The notes under the pieces: generated by a model
Databases searched by the model: none
What the model was told of the DNA's origin: nothing
What the model saw: the letters and a program-made list of their open reading frames with translations, nothing else
Origin: Pseudomonas sp. StFLB209
GTDB lineage: Bacteria; Pseudomonadota; Gammaproteobacteria; Pseudomonadales; Pseudomonadaceae
Length of the DNA: 64,000 nucleotides
Reading direction: 5' to 3'
Assembly (NCBI RefSeq): GCF_000829415.1
Contig: NZ_AP014637.1
Span: forward strand, 3,861,001 to 3,925,000
Part shown: positions 25,620 through 35,545 of the stretch, in pieces
Layout of the letters: each line of letters begins with the position of its first letter
Position numbering within the stretch: the stretch's first letter is position 1
Translations under genes and position numbers: made by a program

Positions 25620-27209
25620 ATGCGCATTTCCACCAATCAGATCTACGACGCGTCCAGCGCCAACTACCAGCGTAACTATGCCAAGTTCATCCAGGCGGGC
25701 GAGCAGACCACAACGGGTGTAAAGCTCAATAGCGCCAGCGATGATCCGGTGGGGGCGGCACGTGTTTTACAGCTGGCTCAACAGAATTCGATGCTGGACC
25801 AGTATGCGTCTAATATCACGACGATCAACTACAACGCAGCCAACACTGAAACTGCGCTGGAAAGTATCGGTACTGCGCTTCAGACAATCAGTGAGTTGGT
25901 TATCAAAGGCGGTAACGGTGCCTATACCGATGCTGACAGGATCTCTACGGCTGAACAGATCAAACAGCTGCAGAGTCAACTGCTTGGCTTGATGAATAGC
26001 CAGGATGCCAATGGTCGTTATCTGTTCTCCGGGTCCGATGCGGCGCAGCCGCCTTACTCAATGAACTCCGACGGCACCTATAGCTATCACGGTAACCAGA
26101 CCTCCGTGGGGTTGGCGGTGGGTGATGGACTGATTCTGCCGAGCAACACGACGGGTTGGGAAGCGTTTGACAAGGCGGTCAATACCACTCGTACTTCGCT
26201 TACGGCGACTGGTGCGACTCCTAACGATGACAAGTTCAATATGTCCAGCGGTATCGTGTCGTCGACCACCACCTATAATTCCAGCTTCATCGCCGGCCAG
26301 CCTTACACACTGAGTATCGTGAGTGGTCCGCAATATGCGATCACCGATGCTGCAGGCAATGATGTGACCGGCGATGCTTCGACTGCTGGCGCATTCAGTT
26401 TTGCCAATTCGGAAAATCAGTTGATCACTTTCCGTGGCGTGGATCTGAATCTCAACATCAACCTGTCTGCTGCCGAGTCGGTCGATGCCGCTACTGCTGA
26501 AGGTGTGTTGCTGGGGCGCACTTATGAACTGAGCTCAACACCGCCTAGTATCAGCCCGGTACGCAGTGCTGGTAATACGTCGGCAGCGGTCATCACGACG
26601 GCTGCGGTGGGTACTACAGCTGCAGAGAAAGAATTGTTCAACACAACTTTCCCAACGGGTGGCGCAGTGTTGAAGTTCGTCCCCGGTGGTTATGAACTTT
26701 ACGCGGCACCCTTGAGTAACAATAATCCTCCGGTGGCGGTGGGTACTGGATCGGGGCCGACTATCAGTGCGGCGGGTGTCAGCTTTACCATCAGTGGCAC
26801 GCCTAACGATGGTGATCAGTTTGTGGTCGAGAGCAGTACGCATCAGACCAAGAATGTACTCAATACGTTGACTGACGTAATCAAGGCGTTAACGACTCCG
26901 ACTGATGGCAGTGCTGTCGGGCTACAGAAGCTCAACGCCTCTCTGAACTCAGCCATGGGCAATATCAATATGGCGCTTGAGCAGTCTTCTACTGCGCGCT
27001 CCGCGATTGGAGCAAGGCAGAACGCGGCGACTGATCAAGGCGTCACCAATGATTTGCTCAAAGGTAATAATACGGTCGAGTCGCAGTCATTCACCAAGGC
27101 TGACGAAATGGAGGCAGCCACTCAGCTGACTTTGCAGAAAAACATCCTGGCTGCCTCTCAGCAGGTGTTTTTACAGCTTTCCAGTTTGAATCTGTTCAGC
27201 AAGCTGTAA
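25620..27209 (+). CDS. flgL: Hook-filament junction protein FlgL (HAP3)
   Basis: A 529-residue flagellin-fold protein: N-terminal MRISTNQIYDASSANYQRNY...TTGVKLNSASDDPVGAARVLQL and C-terminal FTKADEMEAATQLTLQKNILAASQQVFLQLSSLNLFSKL. The central domain is expanded and Ser/Thr-rich, compared with about 320 residues in E. coli. Last gene of the flg run; the glycosylation island follows after 90 bases in which I see no terminator or promoter. Confidence 0.95.
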   Translation: MRISTNQIYDASSANYQRNYAKFIQAGEQTTTGVKLNSASDDPVGAARVLQLAQQNSMLDQYASNITTINYNAANTETALESIGTALQTISELVIKGGNGAYTDADRISTAEQIKQLQSQLLGLMNSQDANGRYLFSGSDAAQPPYSMNSDGTYSYHGNQTSVGLAVGDGLILPSNTTGWEAFDKAVNTTRTSLTATGATPNDDKFNMSSGIVSSTTTYNSSFIAGQPYTLSIVSGPQYAITDAAGNDVTGDASTAGAFSFANSENQLITFRGVDLNLNINLSAAESVDAATAEGVLLGRTYELSSTPPSISPVRSAGNTSAAVITTAAVGTTAAEKELFNTTFPTGGAVLKFVPGGYELYAAPLSNNNPPVAVGTGSGPTISAAGVSFTISGTPNDGDQFVVESSTHQTKNVLNTLTDVIKALTTPTDGSAVGLQKLNASLNSAMGNINMALEQSSTARSAIGARQNAATDQGVTNDLLKGNNTVESQSFTKADEMEAATQLTLQKNILAASQQVFLQLSSLNLFSKL

Positions 27210-27299
27210 GTCGTACTTTTTCAGGCATTCGCCGTCTTTTTTCAGCGGCCGAAGTGGAGGCGTACTGGTTACGCTTCCCGCCGCTTGTGAGTCCTTACC

Positions 27300-30200
27300 G
27301 TGAATTCGACACCGCTCGTCAGTATCGTCATCCCCGCCTTTGACCCGCTGTACTTCGGCGCGGCTCTGCAAAGCGCCCTTGATCAATCTTACTCTCCGTT
27401 GGAAATCGTGATCAGCGACGATTGTCCGACGCAAGAAATCTGCAAAATTGTCGAGTCGTTGACCGTGCCTGAAGGGGTGCGTCTGCGTTATCTGCGTAAT
27501 CAGCAGCGCCTGGGATTCCCTCGTAATCTGGTACATGCAGTCGCTCAGGCCGAAGGCGAATTCATCAAGGTACTGTGCGATGACGACCGGATGTTCGCGG
27601 ACTGTATCAGGCTGCAGGCGCAGGTGTTGTGTGAACATCTTGACGTTAATCTTGTGTTATGTCAGCGCGTGCTGATTGATGCCAATGACTACGCCCTCCC
27701 ATCGCGGCTTATCAACTCCCAGATCCATAACTTCGATACGATTTTCAAAGGCGGCGACATGCTGGCGCTGTTGCACAGCTCGCCGACCAATATCCTGGGT
27801 AATTTTTCATCTGCTTTGATGCGTACAGCAGATGTGCAAGCGATTCTTGAGGCGCTGACCCAAGAGGGTGTCGAGTTTTGCGCATTGCTGGACTTTGCAC
27901 TCTTCATTTGTTTGCTACGACGTGGCGAAATGGCCATGTTGCGCTCTGTGTTGAGTGCTGAGCGGATTCATTCAGGACGCTTGAGCAAACAGTCATCCAT
28001 GATCGAAGCCGCAGGGCGTGAATTGCAGTGGCTATTACAGATGATGGAGGGGCGCGGTGGTGACGATGCGCCTGCCCCAGGCTGGGTGCGTGCAGTGGAT
28101 CTTGCTCGCGTAGTGGCTGGCCAGCCGCATAAGTGGGAAGAGCTGGCGCTTTTGCGTGCGATGAGTAATCTCATAACTTCACTGGGGTTGCGTGTCGGTA
28201 GTGAGAGTGAAAGCTATGATGAGTTCTATGCCGACTGGCTTGCCGCCCGGCGGTTTACTGATGCTGAATTGGCGCAGCTCCCCCGCGCAATTTCTCAATG
28301 GCCGCAGAAACCGCGTATTGCAGTCGTCGTTATTGATCTTGAAGGTGATTCTGTTGGTCTGGGTCTGACGCTGGGATCTCTTGAGTCGCAGATGTATGAC
28401 GTGGCGAACGTTTCGTTAATAGCTCCCAAGTGTCCGCCGATGGATCTTTCGGTCCAGCATCATATGGCGCGCGAAGACTGGGTGACGCAACTCAACGAAA
28501 TCATTACTTCCATGCATCAGGTCGAGTGGGTTTATCTGCTGCGCCCGGGCGATCAGCTTGTTGAATCTGCACTACTGGTCTTGGCTGAGCGTATTGCCCA
28601 TCGCCCAGGCATGCTATGCATTTACAGCGATGAAAGCGCATGGAGCGAGGGCGTTTCTCGTGAGCCGGTGTTCAAGCCCGACTTCAATACCGATCTGATG
28701 CGCAGTTACCCCTATGTGGGACGAGCTCTGGCGTTTTCTCGTCAGGCCATACTTGATTATGACGGCTTCGACCCGTTTCATGCAGAGCTCGCACCTCAGG
28801 ATCTGTTATGGAAGCTGGTGGAGGTCCATGGTCCGCAGACCATTGGACATATTGCCGAGATTCAGCTCGCCAGTACTTATACGTTCGCGCAATGGTTATC
28901 TGCACCCTGGATGGAGCAACAAAGTCGACAATTGCTTCGGTCGCATCTGGAGCGTATTGGCGTTGAGCACCGTATTCGGGCGGGTGAGTTGTCGTTAATC
29001 AGCCGCGTCGATTATCTGAGTGAACATCAGCCGCTGGTGAGTATCGTCATTTCTGTAGGTCGTCGGCTGGCGGTCTTGCAGCGTTGCATCGAGACGCTAA
29101 TTGAGCAGACGGCTTATAGTCGTTATGAAATTCTCTTGATAGACGATAACGCTGACGATCAGGAGATGGGCGACTGGCTGGCGGCCATGGGGCAACTGGA
29201 CACAAATCTGTTGCGCGTTGTGCGCACGGACGTTGTCGGTAAAGCTGCGCTCAATAATCTGGCGGCCGACGAGAGTCGTGGTGAATATCTGCTGTTTCTG
29301 GGTACCGACACGGTATTTACCCAGTCGCAATGGCTCAGTGAATTACTAAACCATGCGCGGCGTCCTGAGGTCGGGGTGACGGGGGGCAGGATTCTCAATC
29401 CGCAGGGTGCAATCATACATGCGGGTCTGATCGTTGGATTGGGTGGCGCAGCCGCCTCGCCTTTCTTGGGGGAGTCTAGCAAGGCGCGTGGCTACATGCA
29501 GCGTTTGCAGGCAACCCAGAACTGGAGCGCTATCAGTGCCGATTGCCTGATGGTGCGAAAAGAGGTGTTCGATAGTGTCAATGGCTTTGATGCCGACGCC
29601 TTCGCTTCGTGTCTGCATGATGTTGACCTTTGCTTGCGCATTGGCAAACAAGGATATCTGGTGGTCGGCACGCCTTATTCGAGTATCGTCCAGCATCGTT
29701 TGCCTGCTGAGCGTTCATTAGCGCAGATTCAAGAGCGCGAGTTGGAACGTGATCATCTTCATTGCCGCTGGATCGATGTCATTGCCAGAGACCCTGCCTA
29801 TAACCCGAGTCTGAGTCAGGGTCTTTCCAGCTTTGCTCTCAATCCTGGTTTGAACACCGGCTGGAGTCCTTTTTGCTCGCAATCGTTGCCAACCGTGTTG
29901 ATCATGCCGGTCAATCAAATGGCGACGGGACACTATCGTGTTATCCAGCCGTTGACCGAGTTGCAGGCTGCTGGGCGGGTGGTAGGGCGTACAGTGTTCG
30001 ATTTCCCATCGTTTGCTGAGATTGAGCGGATTGCGCCGGATGTGATCGTCCTGCAGTGCCGCTATGGCGGTAATGCTCCCGCCTATATCGCCTCTTTGAA
30101 GAAATATTCTCGTGCCTTGCGGATATTCGAGCTGGATGATTATGTGATCAAGGCGCCTGTCAAGAATGCCCATGCCAGAAACAAACCGGCTGATACCGAG

Positions 30201-30872
30201 CAGTGGTTGCGCGAGTCGATCCAGGCCTGCGATCGGGTGGTGGTGACAACTCAGGGACTCAAGGATGCATTGTCAGCCATGCACGATGATATTCGGGTAG
30301 TGCCAAATATGCTTGCCCCACATTTGTGGCAGGGGCTTAAAAGCCATCGCAAGACTTCGGCGCGTCCGCGTGTGGGCTGGGGGGGCGGGACCAGCCATAC
30401 CGGGGATCTTGAGGTCATTGTCGATGTGGTACGACAATTGGCGGACGAAGTTGACTGGGTGTTTTTTGGTATGTGCACCGAGGAGCTTAAACCGTATGTG
30501 CGCGAGTTTTATCCACCTGTCGATCTTCAGCGCTACCCTGCCAAACTCGCAAGTCTGAATCTTGACCTTGCTCTGGCGCCACTGGAATTTCATATTTTCA
30601 ATGACTGCAAGAGCAACTTGCGGTTACTGGAGTATGGTGCTTGTGGTTACCCGGTAGTCTGTACCGACACGGAGGCCTACAAAGGTTTTCTGCCGTGCAC
30701 CCGAGTCAAGAGCAACAGCACCGAGGAATGGATTGAGGCAATCCGTATGCACTTGGCTGATCCTGAAGCCAGTTATCGCATGGGCGATCAGTTACGCGAG
30801 GCGGTGTTTCAGAACTTTATGTTATCAGGCGATAACCTGCGCCATTGGGAGTGGGGCTGGTTACCAGACTGA
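27300..30872 (+). CDS. Giant multidomain glycosyltransferase (Fgt1-like)
   Basis: An 1190-residue cytosolic protein with three or four sugar-transferase modules. Residues 5-110 are a GT-A family 2 domain (PLVSIVIPAFDPLYF, then an acidic DDD in KVLCDDDRMF). About 345-575 is a degenerate GT-A-like segment. About 577-820 is a second family 2 domain (PLVSIVISVGRR, RYEILLIDDNADDQE, DVDLCLRIGKQGY). About 862-1190 is a GT-B-type domain (VLIMPVNQMATGHYRV, FELDDYVIKAP, NLRLLEYGACGYPVVCTD). Position between flgL and fliC matches the flagellin glycosyltransferase fgt1 of P. syringae. The start is GTG 27300. It probably attaches or extends sugars on flagellin; the target is inferred from position. Confidence 0.85.
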   Translation: MNSTPLVSIVIPAFDPLYFGAALQSALDQSYSPLEIVISDDCPTQEICKIVESLTVPEGVRLRYLRNQQRLGFPRNLVHAVAQAEGEFIKVLCDDDRMFADCIRLQAQVLCEHLDVNLVLCQRVLIDANDYALPSRLINSQIHNFDTIFKGGDMLALLHSSPTNILGNFSSALMRTADVQAILEALTQEGVEFCALLDFALFICLLRRGEMAMLRSVLSAERIHSGRLSKQSSMIEAAGRELQWLLQMMEGRGGDDAPAPGWVRAVDLARVVAGQPHKWEELALLRAMSNLITSLGLRVGSESESYDEFYADWLAARRFTDAELAQLPRAISQWPQKPRIAVVVIDLEGDSVGLGLTLGSLESQMYDVANVSLIAPKCPPMDLSVQHHMAREDWVTQLNEIITSMHQVEWVYLLRPGDQLVESALLVLAERIAHRPGMLCIYSDESAWSEGVSREPVFKPDFNTDLMRSYPYVGRALAFSRQAILDYDGFDPFHAELAPQDLLWKLVEVHGPQTIGHIAEIQLASTYTFAQWLSAPWMEQQSRQLLRSHLERIGVEHRIRAGELSLISRVDYLSEHQPLVSIVISVGRRLAVLQRCIETLIEQTAYSRYEILLIDDNADDQEMGDWLAAMGQLDTNLLRVVRTDVVGKAALNNLAADESRGEYLLFLGTDTVFTQSQWLSELLNHARRPEVGVTGGRILNPQGAIIHAGLIVGLGGAAASPFLGESSKARGYMQRLQATQNWSAISADCLMVRKEVFDSVNGFDADAFASCLHDVDLCLRIGKQGYLVVGTPYSSIVQHRLPAERSLAQIQERELERDHLHCRWIDVIARDPAYNPSLSQGLSSFALNPGLNTGWSPFCSQSLPTVLIMPVNQMATGHYRVIQPLTELQAAGRVVGRTVFDFPSFAEIERIAPDVIVLQCRYGGNAPAYIASLKKYSRALRIFELDDYVIKAPVKNAHARNKPADTEQWLRESIQACDRVVVTTQGLKDALSAMHDDIRVVPNMLAPHLWQGLKSHRKTSARPRVGWGGGTSHTGDLEVIVDVVRQLADEVDWVFFGMCTEELKPYVREFYPPVDLQRYPAKLASLNLDLALAPLEFHIFNDCKSNLRLLEYGACGYPVVCTDTEAYKGFLPCTRVKSNSTEEWIEAIRMHLADPEASYRMGDQLREAVFQNFMLSGDNLRHWEWGWLPD

Positions 30873-30889
30873 TCCCGCACCGCTGACGG

Positions 30890-30914
30890 TCAGGCAGTGC
30901 CCAGTGCTGCCTGA
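30890..30914 (+). terminator. Hairpin after the first glycosyltransferase
   Basis: TCAGGCAG (30890-30897), 9-base loop, CTGCCTGA (30907-30914), 18 bases after the stop codon. No long T-run follows, so termination is uncertain. Confidence 0.4.
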
Positions 30915-31064
30915 TCGCTTTCTGTCAGAACGTCCCTTGCTGTAATTGGCGCAGTTCCTGCAAGCCCTTCGCTTATCGTCATGAATCCTTCTTCGTTGCA
31001 CGCAGGAAGGCATGGCCTGGTATGGATGAAGGGTTCTGGCGGCCCAATGCTCAAGAGGAACGCG

Positions 31065-31838
31065 ATGAAGGCAGTCATTCTGGCTGGTGGTCTGGGAACG
31101 CGTATCAGTGAAGAGTCGCACCTCAAACCCAAACCGATGATCGAAATCGGCGGCAAGCCAATTCTTTGGCACATCATGAAGCAGTACTCTGCCCACGGCA
31201 TTCACGACTTCGTGATTTGCCTGGGTTACAAGGGGTATGCGATCAAGGATTTTTTCGCCAATTACTTCCTGCACACCTCCGATGTCACGTTCGACATGCG
31301 CAATAACCGCATGGATGTGCACCAGAACTACAGCGAGCCGTGGAGCGTGACCCTCGTCGATACGGGAGAGGAGACCATGACCGGTGGCCGCCTCAAGCGC
31401 GCTGGCCGCTATCTGGAAGGTGAAGAGGCCTTCTGCTTTACCTATGGCGATGGCGTCTCGGATCTGGATATCCGTGCTTTGGTCGACTTTCACAAGGCTC
31501 ATGGCCGCCTGGCGACAGTGACAGCTGTTCAGCCGCCGGGGCGATACGGCGCGCTGGAGTGCTCCGGTGATCAGGTTCTGGGTTTTACCGAGAAGCCGCC
31601 AGGTGATGGCGCGTGGATTAACGGTGGCTTCTTCGTGCTGTCGCCCAAGGTCTTGCGTTATATCGAAGGTGACCAGATGCCTTGGGAGTCCGAGCCGTTG
31701 GGCCGACTGGCTGCCGAGGGGCAGCTCAATGCCTTCCAGCACACCGGTTTCTGGCATCCGATGGACACCCTGCGCGACAAGAATTATCTGGAGCAACTCT
31801 GGCAGAGCGGGGAGGCCCCTTGGAAAATGTGGGGGTGA
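31065..31838 (+). CDS. rfbF: Glucose-1-phosphate cytidylyltransferase (RfbF)
   Basis: A 257-residue nucleotidyltransferase that makes CDP-glucose from CTP and glucose-1-phosphate. The N-terminal signature is [23 protein letters not shown] with the catalytic Arg/Lys residues. [23 protein letters not shown] and [18 protein letters not shown] are typical of RfbF. ATG 31065 is chosen by AAGAGGAA at 31053-31060 and by homology start; an ATG-like start at 30981 adds unconserved residues. It begins a tightly packed seven-gene sugar operon and supplies the CDP-sugar for the dehydratase that follows. Confidence 0.95.
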   Translation: MKAVILAGGLGTRISEESHLKPKPMIEIGGKPILWHIMKQYSAHGIHDFVICLGYKGYAIKDFFANYFLHTSDVTFDMRNNRMDVHQNYSEPWSVTLVDTGEETMTGGRLKRAGRYLEGEEAFCFTYGDGVSDLDIRALVDFHKAHGRLATVTAVQPPGRYGALECSGDQVLGFTEKPPGDGAWINGGFFVLSPKVLRYIEGDQMPWESEPLGRLAAEGQLNAFQHTGFWHPMDTLRDKNYLEQLWQSGEAPWKMWG

Positions 31839-32902
31839 GCGCGGCCTTCTGGCAGGGCAAGCGTGTTCTGCTGACCGGCCATACCGGTTTCAAGGGTAGT
31901 TGGCTGGCGCTGTGGCTAAAGAGTATGGGAGCCTGGGTCACCGGCTTTGCTCTGAATCCACCGACCACGCCAAGTCTGTTCGAGCTGGCCCGGGTCGGCG
32001 AGGGGCTCGACGACCGGCGCGGCGACTTGCGTGATCTTGCGGCGCTACTGGATGTTGTGGTCGAAACCCGACCGCAAATTGTTCTGCATCTGGCTGCCCA
32101 GCCGCTGGTGCGAGAAGGCTACCGTGATCCGCTGGGGACTTATTCCAGCAATGTCATGGGCACGCTCCATCTGCTGGAAGCCATCCGTCAGGTCGGCGGT
32201 GTCAAAGCGTGCGTGCTGGTCACCACCGACAAGGTCTACGCCAACCAGGAATGGGCTTGGCCTTACCGGGAAAATGAAGCGCTTGGCGGGCATGATCCTT
32301 ACAGCAGTAGCAAAGCCTGTTGCGAGTTACTGGCGCAGTCCTACGCGGCTTCGTTCTTTGCGCCTGAGCAATACGCAGAGCATGGCTTTGCCATGGCCAC
32401 TGCACGCGCCGGCAATGTACTGGGTGGTGGCGATTTTGCCGCTGAGCGGCTGATACCTGACGTACTCAGGTCCTGGTCGGCTGGCCAGCCGGTAACCTTA
32501 CGGTACCCGCAGGCAGTCAGGCCTTGGCAGCACGCACTGGAGCCTTTGGCGGGTTATCTGCAACTGGCCCACGGGCTCTTTGAGCAAGGCACGGCCTTTT
32601 CCGGTGCCTGGAACTTTGGGCCGGGTGAAGCCGACATGTGCAGCGTTGGTGAGGTAGTTCGGCTGTTGTCCGCGCGTTGGCCGCAAGCTGCCGGTATTCA
32701 GATCGAGCCCGTCACCTTGCATGAAGCCGGGTTATTGCGCCTGGACAGCAGCCGTGCGCGTCAGTTACTGGGCTGGCAGCCGCGCTGGTCGCTGGCACAA
32801 TGTCTGGAGCATACCTTGAACTGGCACTTGGCCTGGCAGGCTGGCGCAGATATGCATCAGGTGACCCTTGAGCAATTGAATCTGTTTCGGGGGTGCCCGT
32901 GA
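31820..32902 (+). CDS. rfbG: CDP-glucose 4,6-dehydratase (RfbG)
   Basis: A 360-residue extended SDR enzyme that converts CDP-glucose to CDP-4-keto-6-deoxyglucose. The NAD-binding loop is [18 protein letters not shown] (about 15-32), followed by [13 protein letters not shown] and the catalytic YSSSK (in [13 protein letters not shown]). The start lies inside rfbF: TTG 31820 is placed behind GGGGAGG (31809-31815), but GTG 31829 or 31835 cannot be excluded. The end overlaps the next gene by four bases (GTGA). Confidence 0.93.
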   Translation: MENVGVSAAFWQGKRVLLTGHTGFKGSWLALWLKSMGAWVTGFALNPPTTPSLFELARVGEGLDDRRGDLRDLAALLDVVVETRPQIVLHLAAQPLVREGYRDPLGTYSSNVMGTLHLLEAIRQVGGVKACVLVTTDKVYANQEWAWPYRENEALGGHDPYSSSKACCELLAQSYAASFFAPEQYAEHGFAMATARAGNVLGGGDFAAERLIPDVLRSWSAGQPVTLRYPQAVRPWQHALEPLAGYLQLAHGLFEQGTAFSGAWNFGPGEADMCSVGEVVRLLSARWPQAAGIQIEPVTLHEAGLLRLDSSRARQLLGWQPRWSLAQCLEHTLNWHLAWQAGADMHQVTLEQLNLFRGCP

Positions 32903-33459
32903 GCGAGTTTGGATTGCAGGCGTTACCGCTGGCCGGGCTGGCACTGGTGCGCCACAAGCGTCATGAAGATGCTCGCGGGCATTTCTCCCGGCTATTTTGT
33001 GAAGGCAGTCTGGCTACGTTCGGTTATCCCTTTCACATCCGCCAGATAAATCACTCTTGCACCCGTGAGGCGGGCAGTGTTCGCGGTCTGCATTACCAGG
33101 ACGGGCAACAGCCCGAAGCCAAACTAATCAGTTGTCTGCGCGGCGAAGTCTGGGACGTAGCAGTTGATCTGCGTCCGGACTCGGCAACCTATCTACATTG
33201 GCACGCACAACACCTGCGCGTCGGTGATGGCTGCGGGTTGCTGATCCCGGCAGGGTTTGCCCACGGATTTCAGGCCCTGAGTGACGACGTCGAACTGCTT
33301 TATCTGCACAGTGCTGACTATAGTCCTGAAGCCGAGGGGGGGTTGTCGGTGCACGATCCGCGGTTGGCGATCAACTGGCCGCTACCTGTCAGAAATCTGT
33401 CGGTGCGCGACAGTTCACACCCGCTGCTGGATGCTTCTTTTACTGGAGTTCGCTTATGA
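32899..33459 (+). CDS. RmlC-type NDP-4-keto-6-deoxysugar epimerase
   Basis: A 186-residue cupin-fold enzyme of the dTDP-4-dehydrorhamnose 3,5-epimerase family. VRGLHYQ carries the catalytic His, AKLISCLRGEVWDVAVDLR the conserved Lys and Asp, and LIPAGFAHGFQAL and DYSPEAEGG follow. Since the neighbours make a CDP-sugar, its substrate is probably CDP-4-keto-6-deoxyglucose (or its C-methylated form), not dTDP-sugar. Whether it epimerises C3, C5 or both cannot be told. GTG 32899 overlaps the rfbG stop (GTGA); GTG 32893 is an alternative. Confidence 0.88.
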   Translation: MSEFGLQALPLAGLALVRHKRHEDARGHFSRLFCEGSLATFGYPFHIRQINHSCTREAGSVRGLHYQDGQQPEAKLISCLRGEVWDVAVDLRPDSATYLHWHAQHLRVGDGCGLLIPAGFAHGFQALSDDVELLYLHSADYSPEAEGGLSVHDPRLAINWPLPVRNLSVRDSSHPLLDASFTGVRL

Positions 33460-34682
33460 ACTGCCGAGGTTGCGGCGCCCCTCTGAGTCTGCCGCTGATC
33501 GACTTGGGAACGTCACCACCCTCCAATGCTTACCTTTTGGCTAGACAACTGGAACACGCTGAGCAGTGGGTGCCGTTGAAAGTTCAGGTCTGTGAGCAGT
33601 GCTGGTTGGTGCAGACCGAGGATTACACCCAAGCAGACAGCCTGTTCGACGCCGACTATGCTTACTTCAGTTCGTTCTCCAGTACTTGGCTGGCGCATGC
33701 CGAGCGCTATGTGCATGAGATGGTCGAGCGTTTTGGCCTGAGCACTGACAGTCGGGTAGTTGAAGTGGCGGCCAATGACGGTTACCTGTTGCAGTATGTC
33801 GCTGCGCGCGGCATCGCTTGCCTCGGTGTCGAGCCTACCCATAGCACGGCCCAGGCCGCTCGCGCCAAGGGGCTGGATATTCGCGAGTTGTTTTTCGGCC
33901 AGCAGACCGCGCAGTCTCTGGTTGCCGAAGGCTGGTCTGCCGATCTGATGGCGGCCAACAATGTGCTGGCCCACGTGCCGGACATCAACGACTTTCTTAG
34001 TGGCTTTGCCACGTTGCTAAAGCCGCATGGCGTGGCAACGTTCGAGTTTCCGCACCTGTTGACGCTGATGGCTGGTGCGCAGTTCGACACCTTGTACCAC
34101 GAGCATTATTCCTACTTGTCACTTACCGCCGTGCAGATTTTGTGTCGGCGCAATCGCCTGCGCATTTTCGATGTTCAGCAATTGCCTACCCATGGAGGCT
34201 CATTGCGAGTGTTTGTGCAGCGTAGCGATGGGCCGCCGCGCGCGATTGAGCCATCAGTTGAGTGGGTTCTGGCTCAAGAGCAGGCCGTAGGGGTCACTAC
34301 CAGGGCGTATTACGCAACCCTGGCGCCGGCTGCCGAGCGTATCAAGCATCAGTTGTTGAGCTTTTTGTTGCAAGCCAAGGCTGAGGGCAAGCGCGTAGTC
34401 GGCTATGGCGCTGCGGCCAAGGGCAATACGCTACTCAACTACGCTGGCATCAAGACCGACCTGCTGGCCAGTGTGGCAGATGCCAGCCCGCACAAACAGG
34501 GTAAGTTCCTGCCAGGCAGTCGCATTCCTGTGATAGCGCCTGAGCAGTTGCTGGCTGAGCGGCCCGATTACGTGCTTGTCTTGCCGTGGAACCTGCTCGA
34601 TGAGGTGCGTCGGCAGTATCCGCAGGTGCATGAATGGGGTGGCCGGTTCGTCATCGCGGTGCCGGAGCTGACCCTGCTATGA
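33456..34682 (+). CDS. Sugar C-methyltransferase (TylC3/NovU type)
   Basis: A 408-residue SAM-dependent enzyme with the three-part architecture of deoxysugar C-methyltransferases. The N-terminal zinc-binding part has CRGCG (residues 3-7) and CEQCW. The central Rossmann domain has VVEVAANDGYLLQY. The C-terminal part has VVGYGAAAKGNTLLNYAGI and SPHKQGKFLPGSRIPV. The active-site motif LYHEHYSYLSL is present. Family members methylate a carbon next to a 4-keto group (C3 or C5). Here the substrate should be a CDP-4-keto-6-deoxyhexose, producing a branched sugar. Starts four bases inside the epimerase gene and ends in ATGA with the next. Confidence 0.9.
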   Translation: MNCRGCGAPLSLPLIDLGTSPPSNAYLLARQLEHAEQWVPLKVQVCEQCWLVQTEDYTQADSLFDADYAYFSSFSSTWLAHAERYVHEMVERFGLSTDSRVVEVAANDGYLLQYVAARGIACLGVEPTHSTAQAARAKGLDIRELFFGQQTAQSLVAEGWSADLMAANNVLAHVPDINDFLSGFATLLKPHGVATFEFPHLLTLMAGAQFDTLYHEHYSYLSLTAVQILCRRNRLRIFDVQQLPTHGGSLRVFVQRSDGPPRAIEPSVEWVLAQEQAVGVTTRAYYATLAPAAERIKHQLLSFLLQAKAEGKRVVGYGAAAKGNTLLNYAGIKTDLLASVADASPHKQGKFLPGSRIPVIAPEQLLAERPDYVLVLPWNLLDEVRRQYPQVHEWGGRFVIAVPELTLL

Positions 34683-35545
34683 GTGGTCAGAGGGTATTGG
34701 TTACCGGTGCCACCGGGTTTGTCGGCCGGCATCTGGTTCAGGCGTTGCTTGATGGCGGTTGTCAGGTACGTGCCGTGGCACGCGATCAGCACAAGGCCCT
34801 GCGCATGCCGTGGTTCGACAGGGTCGAGTTCGTCGCGGCGGATGTTCACGCATTGGACCTGGATGTTGTCGCGCTTGCCCAAGGTGTCGATGTGCTGGCG
34901 CATCTGGCTTGGCCAGGGCTGCCGGCGTATCAGGGGCTGTTTCATTTTGAGCGCAACCTGTTCGCCGACTACACCTTCATCAAGTCGGCGGTGCAGGCCG
35001 GTATCACTCAAATCATGGTCACCGGTACCTGTTTTGAATATGGCTTGCAGAACGGCGAACTGAGCGAAAACACTGAGGCACGGCCGGTCAATCCTTATGG
35101 ACTGGCCAAGCACACCCTGCGGCTGTTCCTTGAAGCGTTGCAGCGTGAGCAGTCGTTTACTTTGCAGTGGGTGCGGCTGTTCTATTTGTATGGTGAGGGG
35201 CAAAACCCCAATAGCCTGCTGGCCAGTCTGGAAAGGGCCATTGATACCGGTGCTGAGTCCTTCGATATGTCGGCAGGCGATCAATTGCGTGATTATCTGC
35301 CCATCGAGCAAGCTGCCGCTCACATGGCGGCGGTCGTTCAGAAAGCGGATTTCAACGGGATACTCAACTGCTGCAGTGGTCGGCCGGTTTCTGTCCGTGC
35401 GTTGGTAGAGGCGCAGGTCGCCCGGCGTCATGCCGATATCCATATCAATCTTGGCCATTACCCCTACTCAGTACATGAGCCGCTGGCTTTCTGGGGTGAT
35501 GTGCGCCGTCTACAACAGTTACTCGGAGCTGAGCATGCACAATGA
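34679..35545 (+). CDS. NAD(P)-dependent sugar epimerase/4-ketoreductase (SDR)
   Basis: A 288-residue extended SDR protein. The cofactor loop is RVLVTGATGFVGRHL (5-19) and the catalytic YGLAK lies in NPYGLAKHTLRLFLE. In this context the most economical role is the final 4-keto reduction that yields the finished CDP-branched 6-deoxysugar, but a 4-epimerase role is equally compatible with sequence. ATG 34679 overlaps the previous stop (ATGA). An upstream ATG at 34634 lies inside the C-methyltransferase gene and adds no conserved residues. Confidence 0.85.
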   Translation: MSGQRVLVTGATGFVGRHLVQALLDGGCQVRAVARDQHKALRMPWFDRVEFVAADVHALDLDVVALAQGVDVLAHLAWPGLPAYQGLFHFERNLFADYTFIKSAVQAGITQIMVTGTCFEYGLQNGELSENTEARPVNPYGLAKHTLRLFLEALQREQSFTLQWVRLFYLYGEGQNPNSLLASLERAIDTGAESFDMSAGDQLRDYLPIEQAAAHMAAVVQKADFNGILNCCSGRPVSVRALVEAQVARRHADIHINLGHYPYSVHEPLAFWGDVRRLQQLLGAEHAQ